Part shown: piece after piece, positions 36,681-49,764 of the stretch
Position numbering within the stretch: position 1 is the first letter of the stretch
Layout of the letters: each line of letters opens with the position of its first letter
From: Camarhynchus parvulus
Lineage: Eukaryota; Chordata; Aves; Passeriformes; Thraupidae
DNA length: 64,000 nucleotides
Reading direction: 5' to 3'
NCBI RefSeq assembly: GCF_901933205.1
Contig: NC_044601.1
Span: forward strand, 45,109,376-45,173,375
Translations under genes and position numbers: made by a program
Notes under the pieces: model-generated
Told to the model about the DNA's origin: nothing
What the model saw: only the letters and a program-made list of their open reading frames with translations
The model's database searches: none

Positions 36681-39659
36681 ACTGCAATTTTAATTAACTG
36701 AGCCAACGACATGAAAGCTGAACAGAGGGGGAGTGAGCAAGGAAGCGAGAAGACATTGGCTTTTACATGATTTGTTTCTTTTGAGTGGGTTTTTCCTTTT
36801 GTTGAAAAGCTTGTCCTAACCTGTGCTGCCCATGAGACACCCCCAATCTGCTGCTCAGCACAGGACTAGACAACGCAGTTGCTGTTAATAGCCAGAAGGG
36901 TGAAACACTACTGCTGCCCCCACTTCACAATGTAACCCCTGGGAGACCAACTCCTGACATCAAGATCTGAAGTTTACTCTCATCAGGAATATTCCTTACA
37001 GTAAAACTGAAATAAATTAAAGTCACAACATGCTAAATTCTGATACAGTCTTGTTGTGAAACAAACAGAAAAAAAATTTTTGCGCTCTCAAGTTCCTAGA
37101 TGCTAGGATCCAAAGAAAGCCTGCTGTAATGCGGCCCATAACAGGATTGTACTCAGTAAGTAGAAAATTAATGTCTCTGATAAGCAAATTATTTGACCAT
37201 GCTTAAGTTCAGCTGTTACAAGTCATTGGGAAAGGCTCCACAGTTGTTTGAATAAGGAGCAAAAACATTATGCTCCTCTGTTAAGAAATCATGTCACTGC
37301 CAGATGCAGAAATTAAAAAAAAACGCTATTTTTTTGGCAACAGTGCATGCCATTTCCTCACCTGCTCCTTTCCATGTATTTTAGTCAGTGTCTTCACTGC
37401 CGATTGGGAGCATTGGAGGAAGGATGGTGAGCCCTACAGTAACTCTGAGGTCATCCTTGGTTTAACTCATGCCATCATCACCAGCAACTTCTCATGTAGC
37501 AAGAACGTTTGCAGCTTTCCTGTGGTGATAGTTATCACCATGATTTGAATGATGCTTGCAGCCTTTGTGGCTTGTGAATCACAAGACAGGGGAAGCAAAT
37601 CAAAAAGCCTCAGACTCTGAGAAGCTCTTCTTGCCCTGCATGTGGTTCTTACAATGTAATTAGTCAGCAGTCAGTATTGCCCCTTTGTGCCCATGTGTTT
37701 CCTTAGCCAAGTGCCTACATTTCAAACAGCATCCACTCCACTGTTAAGCCTAAAGTACTTCATGCTTGTTCTTGCATGTGTGTTTGATAAGTCACGGCAT
37801 GACTATTTTCTCTCTGTGTGTTGATTATCCACCGTGGTCTAATCCCGCAACATAAACGACAGACAGAGGGACCCTAAAACACAGCAGCTCCTTGAGGTCT
37901 AGCATCCTGTGAAAACCCCGCTCCACGCAGGCTGTTCCTGTCTCCAGCAGAGCAAGCACAGGGGGGGGCCTATCACAGCTTGATTCCAGTCCCCAGCTGT
38001 CTGCAAGAGCCGCTTTTGCTTGGGGCCTCACACACAGCGCTGGCCAATCTGTAACCCAGGGCTTCCTGGAGGTGGGGAGCCCTCAGCTGAAATCCTCTGC
38101 ACCCCCTTGTAGGCATGAGCCTCTTTGATGATCTTATGCCTTGTTATTTCAAATGCTTTGCATGTGTAACTTGTGCAACAGGTCTAGAAAAAGAAAATGA
38201 GCAAAAGGAAGCCAGAAGCAAACTGTGCTTTTAATTATACCTGTGGTTGGGGTGGAAAGCAAAGTATTAAGCAAACCCCAGCTATGTGTGCCCTGATGGC
38301 TCTTCTCCTTTTCCACTGCCACTCTCCTGTATCTTATGTATTCTGCTCAACATGCACTACTTGATCTTTAATAGTCTTCTTTCACCCCTTATCACCTCTC
38401 CAGAGTGCAGCCTTGCTCTGTCCCCTGCCTTCTGCTATCCTTCACTGATCCCTCTCTCCCTGCTCCCAAAGAAGGTGTTAAAGTGTCACAGCACAGACCC
38501 AGAAGTTTCCAGCACTGTAAGAAGAACAGATCAGAAATGCCATGGCAGCTTTGCAGCTCGAAATTTGGGAAGTGGAGAGGGGTGACTTATGTTAGGAGCA
38601 TAAACAGCAGCATCCCTTGTCAATGGACTAACATGCAATTCCTCCATCAAGTTCCATCAGAAGATCAAAGTGCTGAAGGTCTGAGTATAGGAACTGTACT
38701 GCAGCACCAAAATATGTTGGCAGAGATATACAACAACTACCTTGGAGGGGTAGTATAGTATTTCTAGAGAAACCTCTGCATTACAGGTCAGGCCCCTGTT
38801 GCAGCAGGCCTACTCTCCTGCTGCCGTGCTCATGTTGGTTAGGTGCACACCTAGGCAGCATCCAAGAGGCAGTGAGGAAAATGGAATTTTCCTCCATTCA
38901 CATCTTCACTGGCCTTGAAGGTGTGAGCAACTCCTTGTCTGTCACACCAAAACCCGAAGAGGGTTACCTTAAACCTGTGTGCATCTTTTACCCCTCAGCG
39001 TCCAGCTGGTGAAGTTTCTGTGCAGCTAACCACCTAACAGAGGAGACATAAGCTTTGTGTAGGAAATTGGACTCTCTTCTGGTGGTCTGGTCTGTGCTTG
39101 GTAGATGCTGGAATGGAAAACAGTGCATTAGCTGCATAGAAGGCCCAGAATTTAAAGCAAAAGCTGAGATACAGAGATGGGCCCAATGCCATGACTGCTC
39201 TCTGAGCAATGAACAGGGTGATTTTAGGCTGTGTTCACTACAGCCTCCCTTCTAGCAATAGGCAGGAAGTAAACCATTAATAGCATTGGCTTTTATGCTT
39301 TCAGACTGAAAGCCTCAAAGTTAATAACCTGTTGAGATGAACAAGACAGTTCAGCCACTTCAGAGCTCTTTCCCAGGCTGCCTGCAAACATGCAAACATG
39401 ACAAAGATTTACACTTGGTTACCCTTCTAATATTTTTTTCTGCCCATCATGGCTAAAAATGGGTGCAGTACACAGAAATGAAGCTAGATTCTGAAGAACA
39501 TATTCTGCATGAGAGCTGAATGTCTAGCAAATTCCATGAGGACAGAAGCACAGTCCTGGCTTAAGCTTGTAACATATCCATACCTCAGATAGGCACAGAC
39601 CAGGTGTGTATGGTAATTTACAAAAGCCTCTCATATATCGCTTTAGTAACAATGCACTC
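36681..39659. other. DNA without recognisable gene
   Basis: Mixed AT-rich sequence. A pyrimidine-rich patch lies at about 38290-38465. No exon, RNA gene or clear repeat is recognised. Confidence 0.5.
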
Positions 39660-39760
39660 CACTTTATCTCTACAGAGTGAGTCATTGGGAAGCGCTACAA
39701 CCCAGGTCCCCAGAGCAGACATCTCCAGTGCTAACCTCTCTCCAAGAGAGTGAGATGATG
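39660..39760 (-). mobile_element. Decayed tRNA-derived SINE fragment
   Basis: The minus strand reads GAGGTTAGCACTGGAGATGT, then CTGCTCTGGGGACCTGGGTT. This resembles the A-to-B-box interval of old tRNA-type SINEs. The B box itself is badly decayed (GGTTGTAGCGC). Confidence 0.3.
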
Positions 39761-42700
39761 TGGCTTGGAGTGCTGTCTGACGCATCCTGACAAACTGTGG
39801 AAAGGAGAGAAGAGCTGTACACTCTGCAGCCGGTGGATGCTCTGCTTAGCAGAGCAGTGTGGAGGGCGCTGCCTGGCTCACAGGCTTATCCACAGCAGTG
39901 GCACCCTGCTGCAGACTCCCACTGCCCAGGACTGCTCTGCAAGGCACAGCTGGATTAGCACAGCTGGGTGGCAGATTCTACCTACAGCTATTGTTGGAGA
40001 TAGAGAAGGAGAGAGCAGGACTGCCATACTAATGTGAGAAAGATAATCCCAGCTGCAGGAAGGCATAAAGAGGAAGGGATTTTTAACACTAGAGATTTGA
40101 CAGGACATCAGTCATGTGGACATCTTGCTCCCACTTGCTTCTCTGAGTTTTTCCCATCACTGTTGCTCAAAACTGAAATGGGAAGGTTGAATGGGAAATC
40201 CTTTGACAGCATGGGAAATACTTCAGCAGAATTGCTGGATTTCCTGCGCTCTCAGCACTTCTCTACCATCCTCCAAGGACCTGTGGGGCTCTAGATCAGA
40301 TGCTTTCACTCCTGGCCTACATTAACTCGTGGAAATCATTCCTGAATGTCCCTCAGAAGCCTCTACTCTCTACTATGAACTGTCTTAAACTCACGTGCTT
40401 TTTCCTTTACTTTGATGCTCACTGGATTTGGGCTTCTCTTTGCCTACTGCGAAGCTCACCATGACCTTCAGTGACATCCACGTCTACCCACTAAACCAGC
40501 ACCTCCAGGGACCTGGCTCACCCTGCACACAAATCACCTGCAAGAGCAACCCCCATCCTGAACCATTCTGGTCACAGGCACTCCCACTGGGACACCCAGA
40601 AAAGCCACAAGAGCCTCCTTGGACCATCACCCTGTGCCTTTAGCGATCCCTGCCATGCCCTGAAATGTAAGTTCCCTGCAAATGCCTCACCACAGACATG
40701 GCTGAGGCCAAGGCTGAAACTGGGCATTTGAAGAGTGGCTGCAGACAGTCACAAGCGACAGAAGCACCAGAGTGACAGAAATATCCTGCTGTGAGCTTGA
40801 CTGCATTTCAAACAGGATATGGATGCTAACAATACAACTTGACTCTCTGGGGGATTTTGGCTTTCTGAGTACTGAAGATTTGAAAATCATTGTCTGCTTC
40901 TAAGCAAGAAGAGGAGGGCTAAGGGCACTCTAGTAATGAAGGACATTGGAAGGCACAGGAGAGGAGATCCTTTAGTCCTGTCCTAGTCCCTAACCTAGCT
41001 GTCTGGTAGGCTGTTTGATTCTTCCAGTTCAAGTTTTGTTTGTTTTGTTCTGGACATGACACCAGGCTCTTTCACACATTCCACAGTCCAGCCTGGACCT
41101 GAGGTAGAGAAATGCTCTGCCTCTACGACAGCTGTACCCCTGGGATTACATTTCCTTCCATCTCTCCATGCTGGTTCTCTGATCTTGGGACTCTCAGACC
41201 ACTTGGCAGCAGTCCTGAGAAAGCAAATGCAGGCACAGCCATTGACCCAGATGCATCATTTCCCAGGATGATGCCATCAGTACAGCAAGAGCTTATGTCA
41301 CAAGCCATGCTTAATAGCCTCAGATTACAAAACTGAAATTTAGCTCATAATAGCAGAGTAGCATCTCCCAGTTCTCAGGCCAGCAAATTATTGTACCTGG
41401 ATAGCAGGTTCTTAATTAATCCAGCACAGATGTTTGCTCTTTTCCTGGAATTAAAGACTCATGTAAATGTACCTCACTGTTTTTCCCTGGGCTTGGATGA
41501 AGACAACAGTTATGTGATCCAGAGAGGCATGACATGAGGTTGTGTCATCCAGTGCAGCTGAACTGCTCACCATGGGAATGGTCCCCTGCAAGATGGGTCA
41601 TTCATTGTCCAGCTCCATTATTTTCCTGGCTGTGGGTTCTTTTCCCATTGACCTGCGCATAATGCCCCTCTCCCCTCATTTAAATGCCTGCTGTCCCCAA
41701 GAATGGCACCACCAGCAAAGACTGTTCTCCTGCTGTTTTACTCACTGCTCTTGTCATAGTGCAGGTCTCTACTTTTCAGGCATGGGCACCCAGACCAGAC
41801 TAGTATCAGAGAGAAAGGTGCAGTTGCTGGAAGAGGCGTCGCCATCCCCAGATTGTTTAAAGAAAGGAAAATATGCCAGTGCTGTTGGGCTTTTAAGTAA
41901 GAGGAAGAAAGATGCTTTATCTGCCTTCCTGCAGCTTCCATTTTCTTTTTCAAGGGGTTTTGGTTTCCTTGAAGGAAGCTGGACCACCCAAGGATGTGGC
42001 CACACTGTGGAACACAGAGGAGGGTGAATATCTGCTGGTGAATACAGAAGGATGGGAAGAAGGGACAGGGACAACAACAGGAGAAAGACAGTAAATACTC
42101 AAAGTCATAGATGGCAGAGAGCAAACAAGCTCAGCGAATGTCCTTTATGCTGAAGAAATGTTGCACCTCAGGGGAGAAGAGAAGTAGTGGTAAACTGTAC
42201 CTGCATGCCCAAATTATTGAAGTTTATGTATCTAAACACACTAACAATTTTTAAAAACAAATTTTCATGCTCTTTTCACTAATCCTGAAATAAATGCTTC
42301 TCTGTACATTTCTCAGAGCCTTGTTAATGCCCTCTGACATGCCAGTGTTGGAGTGCATGAAGAGCTTTGCAGCACAGCATAGAGGTGCATCTGGGATCCA
42401 CAGCGCTCTCAGCCTTTAACCTCAGGCTCCTTCATTTAAACCTCTGCATGTTTGCACACATCTCTTAATAGATTTTCAGATGAGTTCTCAGTAAATAGGA
42501 GGTGGTTTGGTTTGGGTGGGGTTTTTTGTTTTGTTTTTTGAGGTTTTTTGGTTTTGGTTTTGTTTTTTTTTTTTTTAACTGCAGTTTTCCTTCATTCAGC
42601 TGACTAGTTTTCATTAGCATCTCTAGGAGAGTAAACACCCGAGGGTGTACCCTGCAGGGTAAAATGGCCAACAGTGCTAAGGCTAGTAGTTGAGGGTGTG

Positions 42701-45700
42701 GGCAGGCTGTGGAAGGCCACATTTGAAATCAAGAGATGTTTTATTTCTCACAAAGCAAAACACACAATGGGGTAACACCACAAGCACTGGTGATTTCTGC
42801 AGTTTGCTGAAGCACCCTTTGTGGTTTTGCTTTCACAGTGAAGTGAAAAAGCTACATGAAAACTCAGCATCTCATATTGGGTGCTTCCCCATTTGCAGTA
42901 TCCTGCTCTCCTTGGCCCTGAGTGCCAGCAGCACTGTGACGGGGCAGACAGCATGCAGGAATCTGCCAGGGAACAGCTCTGGGTTTAACAGCAACAGACT
43001 GCTGTCTTGCTTTCAGTAAAAATACAATCAACCCTGTATTTTGCTTTCCTTATAAGTGTTCTCCCTAACCTGCTCTAGTTGTTCCACATCAATCTTAAAA
43101 CATGAGCATTGGCCCATATATAATGCCATTTTTTATCAGTTTTTTTACACTCTTAAAACACAGCTGTGACACAAGGTATCTGATAGCTGTCACAAGAGAG
43201 AAGAAAAAAAAAATCTTGTATCATAATAGCATATTTCAGAAACCATATCTCTCCAGAGCAGATTTTTCCACCAAATGAAGAAAGTTTTTCCACCAAAGTT
43301 GATACAGAAAGGGAAGGAATAAAGGGGTTAGGTGGCAGGCAGTGTGTGTTGGGTTTGGAGAACAGGGGCACGAACTGCTTGTGGTGGCATCTTAATCTGC
43401 CTTTTCATCTCCTGTACTTGTGCTGTAATATATTGCAGATAAAAATCCTCCTGCTAAGATTACATGTATTTCCTCATGTGCTCACGAAGCATGGCTGACT
43501 ACTTAGAAGTTCCTTAAGAGTCCAGGCTTTCCACCAAATACAGGCTCTGGTAGGGGCTGTGCTTGTGGAAACCCTTCTCTTTTCTGTATATCCCCCTTCC
43601 CCATTGTTGTATGGGCCTGTCTTGAAAAATGATCAATACAAGTTGTTGCAAAAATTACATTACAGAGTTTTGCAGGTTAAACAGTTCACATCTTCAGATA
43701 TGGATGCCTTTCTATCTCCTTCTAGCTATTGCTTCCATTCAGAATCCCCTAGGGAAAATTACTTAATCCTTGTTGATACAGATGGCAACAGGAGGAACTT
43801 CTAGCATTTGATAGGACTTCTAAAATTAAAGCCAGTATACCACAGAGCACTCACTTCTACTGCACTATCCCAATGAAAGGCACAAAAAAGGAAGGCTGAA
43901 ACTTCTCTTTGCTGTGTCCTGTGTTGCTTCTCTGATATCATCTGTGATATCATCTAATAGAAATATCTTAAGAAATAGTGTGTTTGATGGAAGAAAGAGA
44001 ACTAGCTTTGGTAGCGGAACTGATTTTAAGAAAATTTACACATTGGTTTCCAATAGAAAAGGTACATTTCATAAACAGAGACGAGATAGGGTGCTGTTAA
44101 TTGTAGTATGCCCTTTATACAAAGACACATTTGGAAACTGAAGAAAAGCAAGGGACTATGTTTAGATAGTGTAATAACTCTGAGTTCATTTTGCAATTTA
44201 ATTTAAGGGCTGTGTGACGCCACTTACGAGGCTTCTCTGATAGGCTATTACCTCATGCTGCATAATGCAGTTTTTCTAACCTTACAGCCACTATCCTCTT
44301 TCATCATTTATATGTGGTCAACTTGGAAAACAACCAAACAGAAAAAATTCATATTCTTAAGATGAGGTATTTTTCTCCATGTGGAGACAGTGGCATAGCT
44401 GTATGTCTCCTGCACTCGATGCAGCTTGTATTGCTTTCTCTTAAATGTTTGGATTAATTTCCTGTTCAGGGTAGACCAATCCCTCACTGAAGTAAAAACC
44501 ATGTCAGCTTTAGCAGGAATGTTTTCAGAGTCTCCACCTGGGAAGACTACATCTCTGAGTGGGAAAATAAACACATTGGCCTTCAGTTGGTTCGCTGACT
44601 ATTTTCGCTGCTGACAACACTAATTGTTCTGTCAGTCAGGATGGTGACAGTTTTCAGCACCAAGTCCTGAAAGACAGGAGGATAATGTTGTCTTTTGTTA
44701 GTATCTGAGCTCAGAAAACTTGGAGGTATCTAACTTTGTGTTCATAAAGTTAACTTAAAAGCCAGGATAGACTGGATAGCACTGTGCAAATGGGCATGAG
44801 CTGACACAGATGAGCTTTCACTGTGTCTTTCCTTATGTTTCAGATTTAATAGATTAGGAGGACTATTTAATGTATCCTCAAAAGCTTTAAACTGCACTGT
44901 ACTCTCAAACATGTTATTGCACTAGGAAGTGACTGCTTTTCACTCAGGTATAACAGAGCAGAGCTAGGCCTGTCATTCACATCATAACATTGACATGAAG
45001 GAAATATATTTTGAAAACCATTAGATTTTTTTTCTCCTAAATGAAGACCTTTCTTCATAAAGGAGGATTTTTGCAGACTTCTAGTAGCACCAATAAGGAA
45101 ATAGCACCTATATACACCACAAATTACTGATTCAAAGCAGCACTAATTTCTAGAATAGGGCAGATAAAAATATGTAACCAGTAGTTGAAAGTACTTTGCC
45201 AGACTTCTGGACCACCTAAATACATATTTACACATCTGTACTGCCAGTCCTTTTCTAAATGTTTGGTGAGTTTTTTTCAAGTGAACCAGGTACCTATGCT
45301 GTACTACAGGAGCAGACAGCAGTCTCTGATTTTGTACAAGACAGTCAATATAACCTTTTCACAGACAAATACTATTTCTATAACAAATCTGTCCAGAGTA
45401 TGATTTCTTGTATCATAATTTCTGACACAGTGGTTTCTTATTAAGTATGTCTAAAACATAGGAAAATTAAATATTCTCTCACAGATAATACTAATGCCTG
45501 CAATCATGGTGTCATCATTTCCTTTAACACAAGACACTAATTTCCTACCCAGTCAATGAAATGTACATAGAAACAGCTATTTGTGTTTTAATTCTGTTTC
45601 TCTCAAATGCCTTTCTGAGTGTTACAACCCAAAGAAACTTGGGGGAACTACAACAGCACAGGCTTTCCCTGATGATTGTAAGAACACTTGAGTACTTCTG

Positions 45701-48700
45701 TGCATATGTCTTTACACAAATATATCTTACAAAATACTATACAAGAAGATGTAGCAGGAGTGCACATAAATATTTTGCATGAAGGTGTTAACACTGGTGT
45801 CATAGCTATGAGCTATAGTGCTGAATACACTGGCATACACCCACAGCAGACAGCATTTCCATCTGCCTAGTCCTCTACACCTCTATATCTCTTCTCCTCT
45901 AGCCCACTAAGACAGTTGCAGAAACAGTGCCTGGCTTCCTCTTGTGTTGTACTACACAAACAGTTCATTTTAGCTTTTACAAACAAACAAAAAAAAATTT
46001 GGCCTTCACTGTGAGGTCAAATAAAGAAATACCCATAGTGGAAAGCAGCACTGAGCTGCTGCCTACTCTTGGGGAGGTCTGTTTACCTCTCTCTGTGCCC
46101 TAATGTCCCATCTAACTCAACATCTGGCTTCTCTATTTAAATTGCAGAGATTGTGTATTACTCCACATCCTCAAGTGCCCACAACAATAGAAACCTCTAA
46201 AAAGGATCAAGACCACTAGCACATAAAATATGGTAAGTATCAATGATGACACGGCACACATATGAAACGTCGGTCTTGTTTTGAAATAGCCACCATGTGA
46301 GTCACCACACACAGATCATCTGACAGTCAGTCCCATCTACCTTTTAAACTGCATCACACCAATATTACTACCATATTTTTTCTCATTATTTAGACCAAAA
46401 TTCTACATAACAAATAGCTAAGAAATTATATTATAGATACTCAACTCTCTGAAATATTCATTAGAAAAAAATGCAATGATGAAACTGTACGAGTCCTCAT
46501 CTCTAATTAAGATAGGCCTGAGTTCTCATCTCCACAACTAGAATTTGCTGTAGGAAAATACTAATGGCATTAAAATCTGATATCTTACTCTATTCTGTGT
46601 CTAAGTGCTCTGTCATGTTGGATATACACAATATCTATCTATTATCCTTCCATATGCACATTTAACCCACACAGAAATAAATCTGGGGGTGTGGGAATGA
46701 TTTTTATTTTGTGGGCTGTGTATCACTGCTTCAAATTACTGGATAATTATGTAATTTATTATTATTGTGTGTGGGTTTTGTTCTGCTGTGGGGTAGTTTT
46801 TCTTGTTAGGATTTTTTTTAGATGCTGATTGCAGTGCCAAGGGATGTGAATGGCCATCCTTCAAAACAGAAGGAAAAATCAATACACAGAACGATGAAGA
46901 CATATCTTCAGTCCTATGTATAATCAGTGCTAAGCTCTTTTGTTTTTTCATTCTTGTCCTATAGCCATTGAGGGTCATTTCCAGCATGACAGGCAGGGAG
47001 ATCTGTCAGCTAATAATTGGCTCACCCTTTCTTCCTTTGTTAATTAAAGTTAGCTGCAGTTGGATTAAACATATTGAACAAAGTTAGAGTTGAAGTCTTT
47101 TGGGACCCTGCAAAGCAGGGAACTGCAGCTGAGAGCTGGTTTTATGAGTTTTGTAATATCATATACTTGACAAGATGAAAATCTAAAGATTTTGATAGCG
47201 TCAAGTCTGAGCTGGAGATTTAGTAATGCTTTTCTCTGCTGCATGTCCAATGGGGAATAAAAGTGATGGAAGTGATTATCAAGCTGTGCAGCTATTGCAG
47301 ACAGCTTTTGTCTTTGGTGTCTTTTTCCTCATGACTTTTTTTTCATCTTTTAACCTGTTCCTCTCCCAATTAATTCCCTTTTTCCCATTTGATTTGGGCT
47401 TCTGTAGCTCATTCGATGTCACTACTTGCTGCTGCCACATTTCAGCACATTTCAGATTGAGGTATGACCAATCACTATTGAGATTTGACTGGTTTGAGTG
47501 AAGGAAATCATGGAGCTTCTCTAAAAAACTAACAATTTGTATCTTCTTTCTGCATAGTGAAATAAAAGACTACTGCTGAAAATTCTGAGCTCTGGGAAAA
47601 TTGGTTTTAATACAGTAATCTTAATTTTTTGAAAAAAATGGTATTACAAGATCACTTATGAGAGAGAGAAATAAAATCAATACTTAACAGAGTAAATATT
47701 TATTAGCCTTTTCTAGAAGTTGTCCTATTTCTTCACCATGAGCTAAGTGCCAAGCTTTTATTTCTTCTGAAACCTAAGCTTGACTCTAACACAGACCTTC
47801 TGTGCTGCCCTTTTCTGTTCAAGAGACCGTGAAGTATTTTGCAAGATGCAATGGCAAGTAAGTAAAACAAAAATTTTGAATAGTATTTAAAGGTAGTACT
47901 TGCTTATTTACTCTCTCATGTTGGTATCAGAAAAGCATATCAATGTTACATTAATGGTATTGAATGGGACATATTTTAAGGAGTTACATATTCACATTTT
48001 ATTATCCAGATGGCAGTGGATAACCTCGCTATAGCATGTTGGCAGTAAGCTGCCCTATCAGAAGCAACAGCTTCATTTTTACACTGAATTAATCCCATTG
48101 ACTGACACGACATACATTTGTTGCTGGCTTAATGTTGGTCATTGTGGATAGACTGATTTACCATTCAGAGATATTGCAAGAGTTCTGCATTTTCATTCTT
48201 AGGTCTTGTTGAGAACTTCCTAAAGCAAGTGAAGACACATCTCCCTGCTAGATGCACTAATGCCTCTATCTTGTGGTTCATATAACTCTAAAATCTAGGT
48301 CTGAGATTCAAAGTCTTTAGAGTAGTTAGTGGGTACTAGCACCACACAGCTGCTTTTTCTAAAATTTTGGACTGCCCCTCTGACATTTGACCATGGACCT
48401 GCTGGACCCCTTGCAGGCCTGTAACCTGTTTGTAGCTCTGATCAGGCTTTTCTGCAGGTTTTGACTTCCTGGTTATGTCCACCCAGATTTTACACAGGGG
48501 TTTTTTCTTTCACCCACACAGGCATAACTGTCACTTTAATTTATGGTGTTCTGCATTTTGGAAGCTTCAATGTCTTTTTCTGTGATGGTGACAAAGGCAG
48601 GTTTTATCTCTGTTTATTCCTTCAAAGAAGCCCTGCAAGGATCCTTCACAATTTGGCCCCTTCCTCTTCCCTCTTTGCATCTTTCTGTTAGCTCCTATTT

Positions 48701-49340
48701 TTCTAAGGGAGCAGACAACAGACTGGACTTCATGTCTCATTGCTGTTGTAGCATCTCCACAATCTGCTACTCTTCCTCTGCCTTTCCTGAGGTTTGAGAT
48801 TATCTACCTCTGCAAGTCCCCATTGTAAAAGGGATCTGTAAGCCCCTTTTCCTCTCCCCACTTACCATTCCCCACGCAGGGAATTCTCCCCAGGAGATGC
48901 TACTAGCCCTTAAATGATAAAAGGACATGTTCAAGGCCTGGACACATCTGTAGAGCACCCTGCGATGTGCACAGCACAGCATTGGACAGTTACTTGCTGG
49001 GAGAGATGAGTGCCCTACAGAAAATCCACAGACATGGAAGGGTTCCTGTAGGGACTGGTGATTGGTATCCACAGCAGTACCTTGGAGGAGCCCCCTGGTT
49101 TCTGTCTGGCAGTGCATTGCACTAAACAGCTTGCTGACACCCTGCTTTTGCTGGGGGGAGTCCTACAGCCCAGGCAAGTGACACCATGCCCGGGAGATTT
49201 TGGGTTCTTTCTGCAGAAGGGTTCCTTGTTCCCTACATACGAGCCTGCAGCCCCCTCTGTGTCCAACTGCCCGCATCTCCCTGGCTAACCTGTTACTCTG
49301 TGTCCCAGCCAGGCATCGGGGCAAATGCTTTTAACAACAG
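39761..49340. other. DNA without recognisable gene
   Basis: Over 9 kb of CpG-poor sequence. It has a G/T-rich tract at 42501-42577 and a few frames up to 161 residues (41542-42027 plus). These show no domain, no family and no conserved-looking splice sites, and such lengths are expected by chance in 64 kb. Confidence 0.5.
42501..42577. repeat. G/T-rich tract with (GGTTTT)n words
   Basis: About 77 bp of T and G on the plus strand, ending in a run of 14 or more T. Frames across it are artefacts. Confidence 0.8.
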
Positions 49341-49365
49341 AACTAAACTAAACTAAACTAAACTA
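49341..49365. repeat. (AACTA)5 microsatellite
   Basis: Five perfect copies of the pentamer AACTA just before the CpG island at 49.39 kb. Confidence 0.9.
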
Positions 49366-49384
49366 AGCAAGAAGCACCGAAAAT

Positions 49385-49640
49385 AAGTATGCCGACCCCA
49401 ACGGGAGGCGGCGGGAGAGTCTGCCAGGATGCGGGGTGGGGGATGTTCCCCGGGCGGCACATGGGGCCGGGCTCAGCCCCGGTCCGCAGCCTCCGAACCC
49501 TTCCCGGGGCCGCAGCAGGGCTGCGCCGGCGCCCCGAGCTCCCTGCGGGGCCGAGCGAGCCTCCCTGGCCGTGCTGCCCCCGCGGACAGGCCCTCCCGCA
49601 CCCTTCGGCCGGGGCGGGGAGGCAGCAAGCACAAAGAGAG
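49385..49640. promoter_or_regulatory. CpG island
   Basis: About 255 bp of GC-rich, CG-dense sequence with abrupt borders, flanked by AT-rich DNA on the left and a G/T tract on the right. A second small CG cluster (TTCGCGAAGG) follows the tract at 49768. There is no recognised exon. Frames of 115-163 residues on both strands through the island and the tract are compositional. Confidence 0.6.
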
Positions 49641-49644
49641 GTAC

Positions 49645-49764
49645 TTTTTTTCTTTTTTCTGGTTTTATTTTGGTTTTGGTTTTGGGGTTTTTTTGGGGTT
49701 TTTTTTTGTTTGGGTTTTTTTGTTTGTTTGTTTGTTTTGTTTTGTTTTGTTTTGTCTTGTTTTC
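49645..49764. repeat. G/T-rich tract after CpG island
   Basis: About 120 bp of T and G on the plus strand. It has TTTTGG words, G4 runs separated by T7-T9, then TTTG and TTTTG repeats. Confidence 0.85.

Noticed and set aside
41542..42027. 161-residue plus frame
   Set aside because: No recognised family, and it is opposed by 102- and 128-residue minus frames. A frame of this length is expected by chance once or twice in 64 kb.
42648..42661. Perfect 14-bp palindrome TACCCTGCAGGGTA
   Set aside because: About four such palindromes are expected by chance in 64 kb, and nothing around it supports a site.
49665..49700. TTTTGG/TTTTGGGG-like words resembling ciliate telomeres
   Set aside because: They are part of an irregular G/T low-complexity tract, and the avian telomere repeat is TTAGGG.
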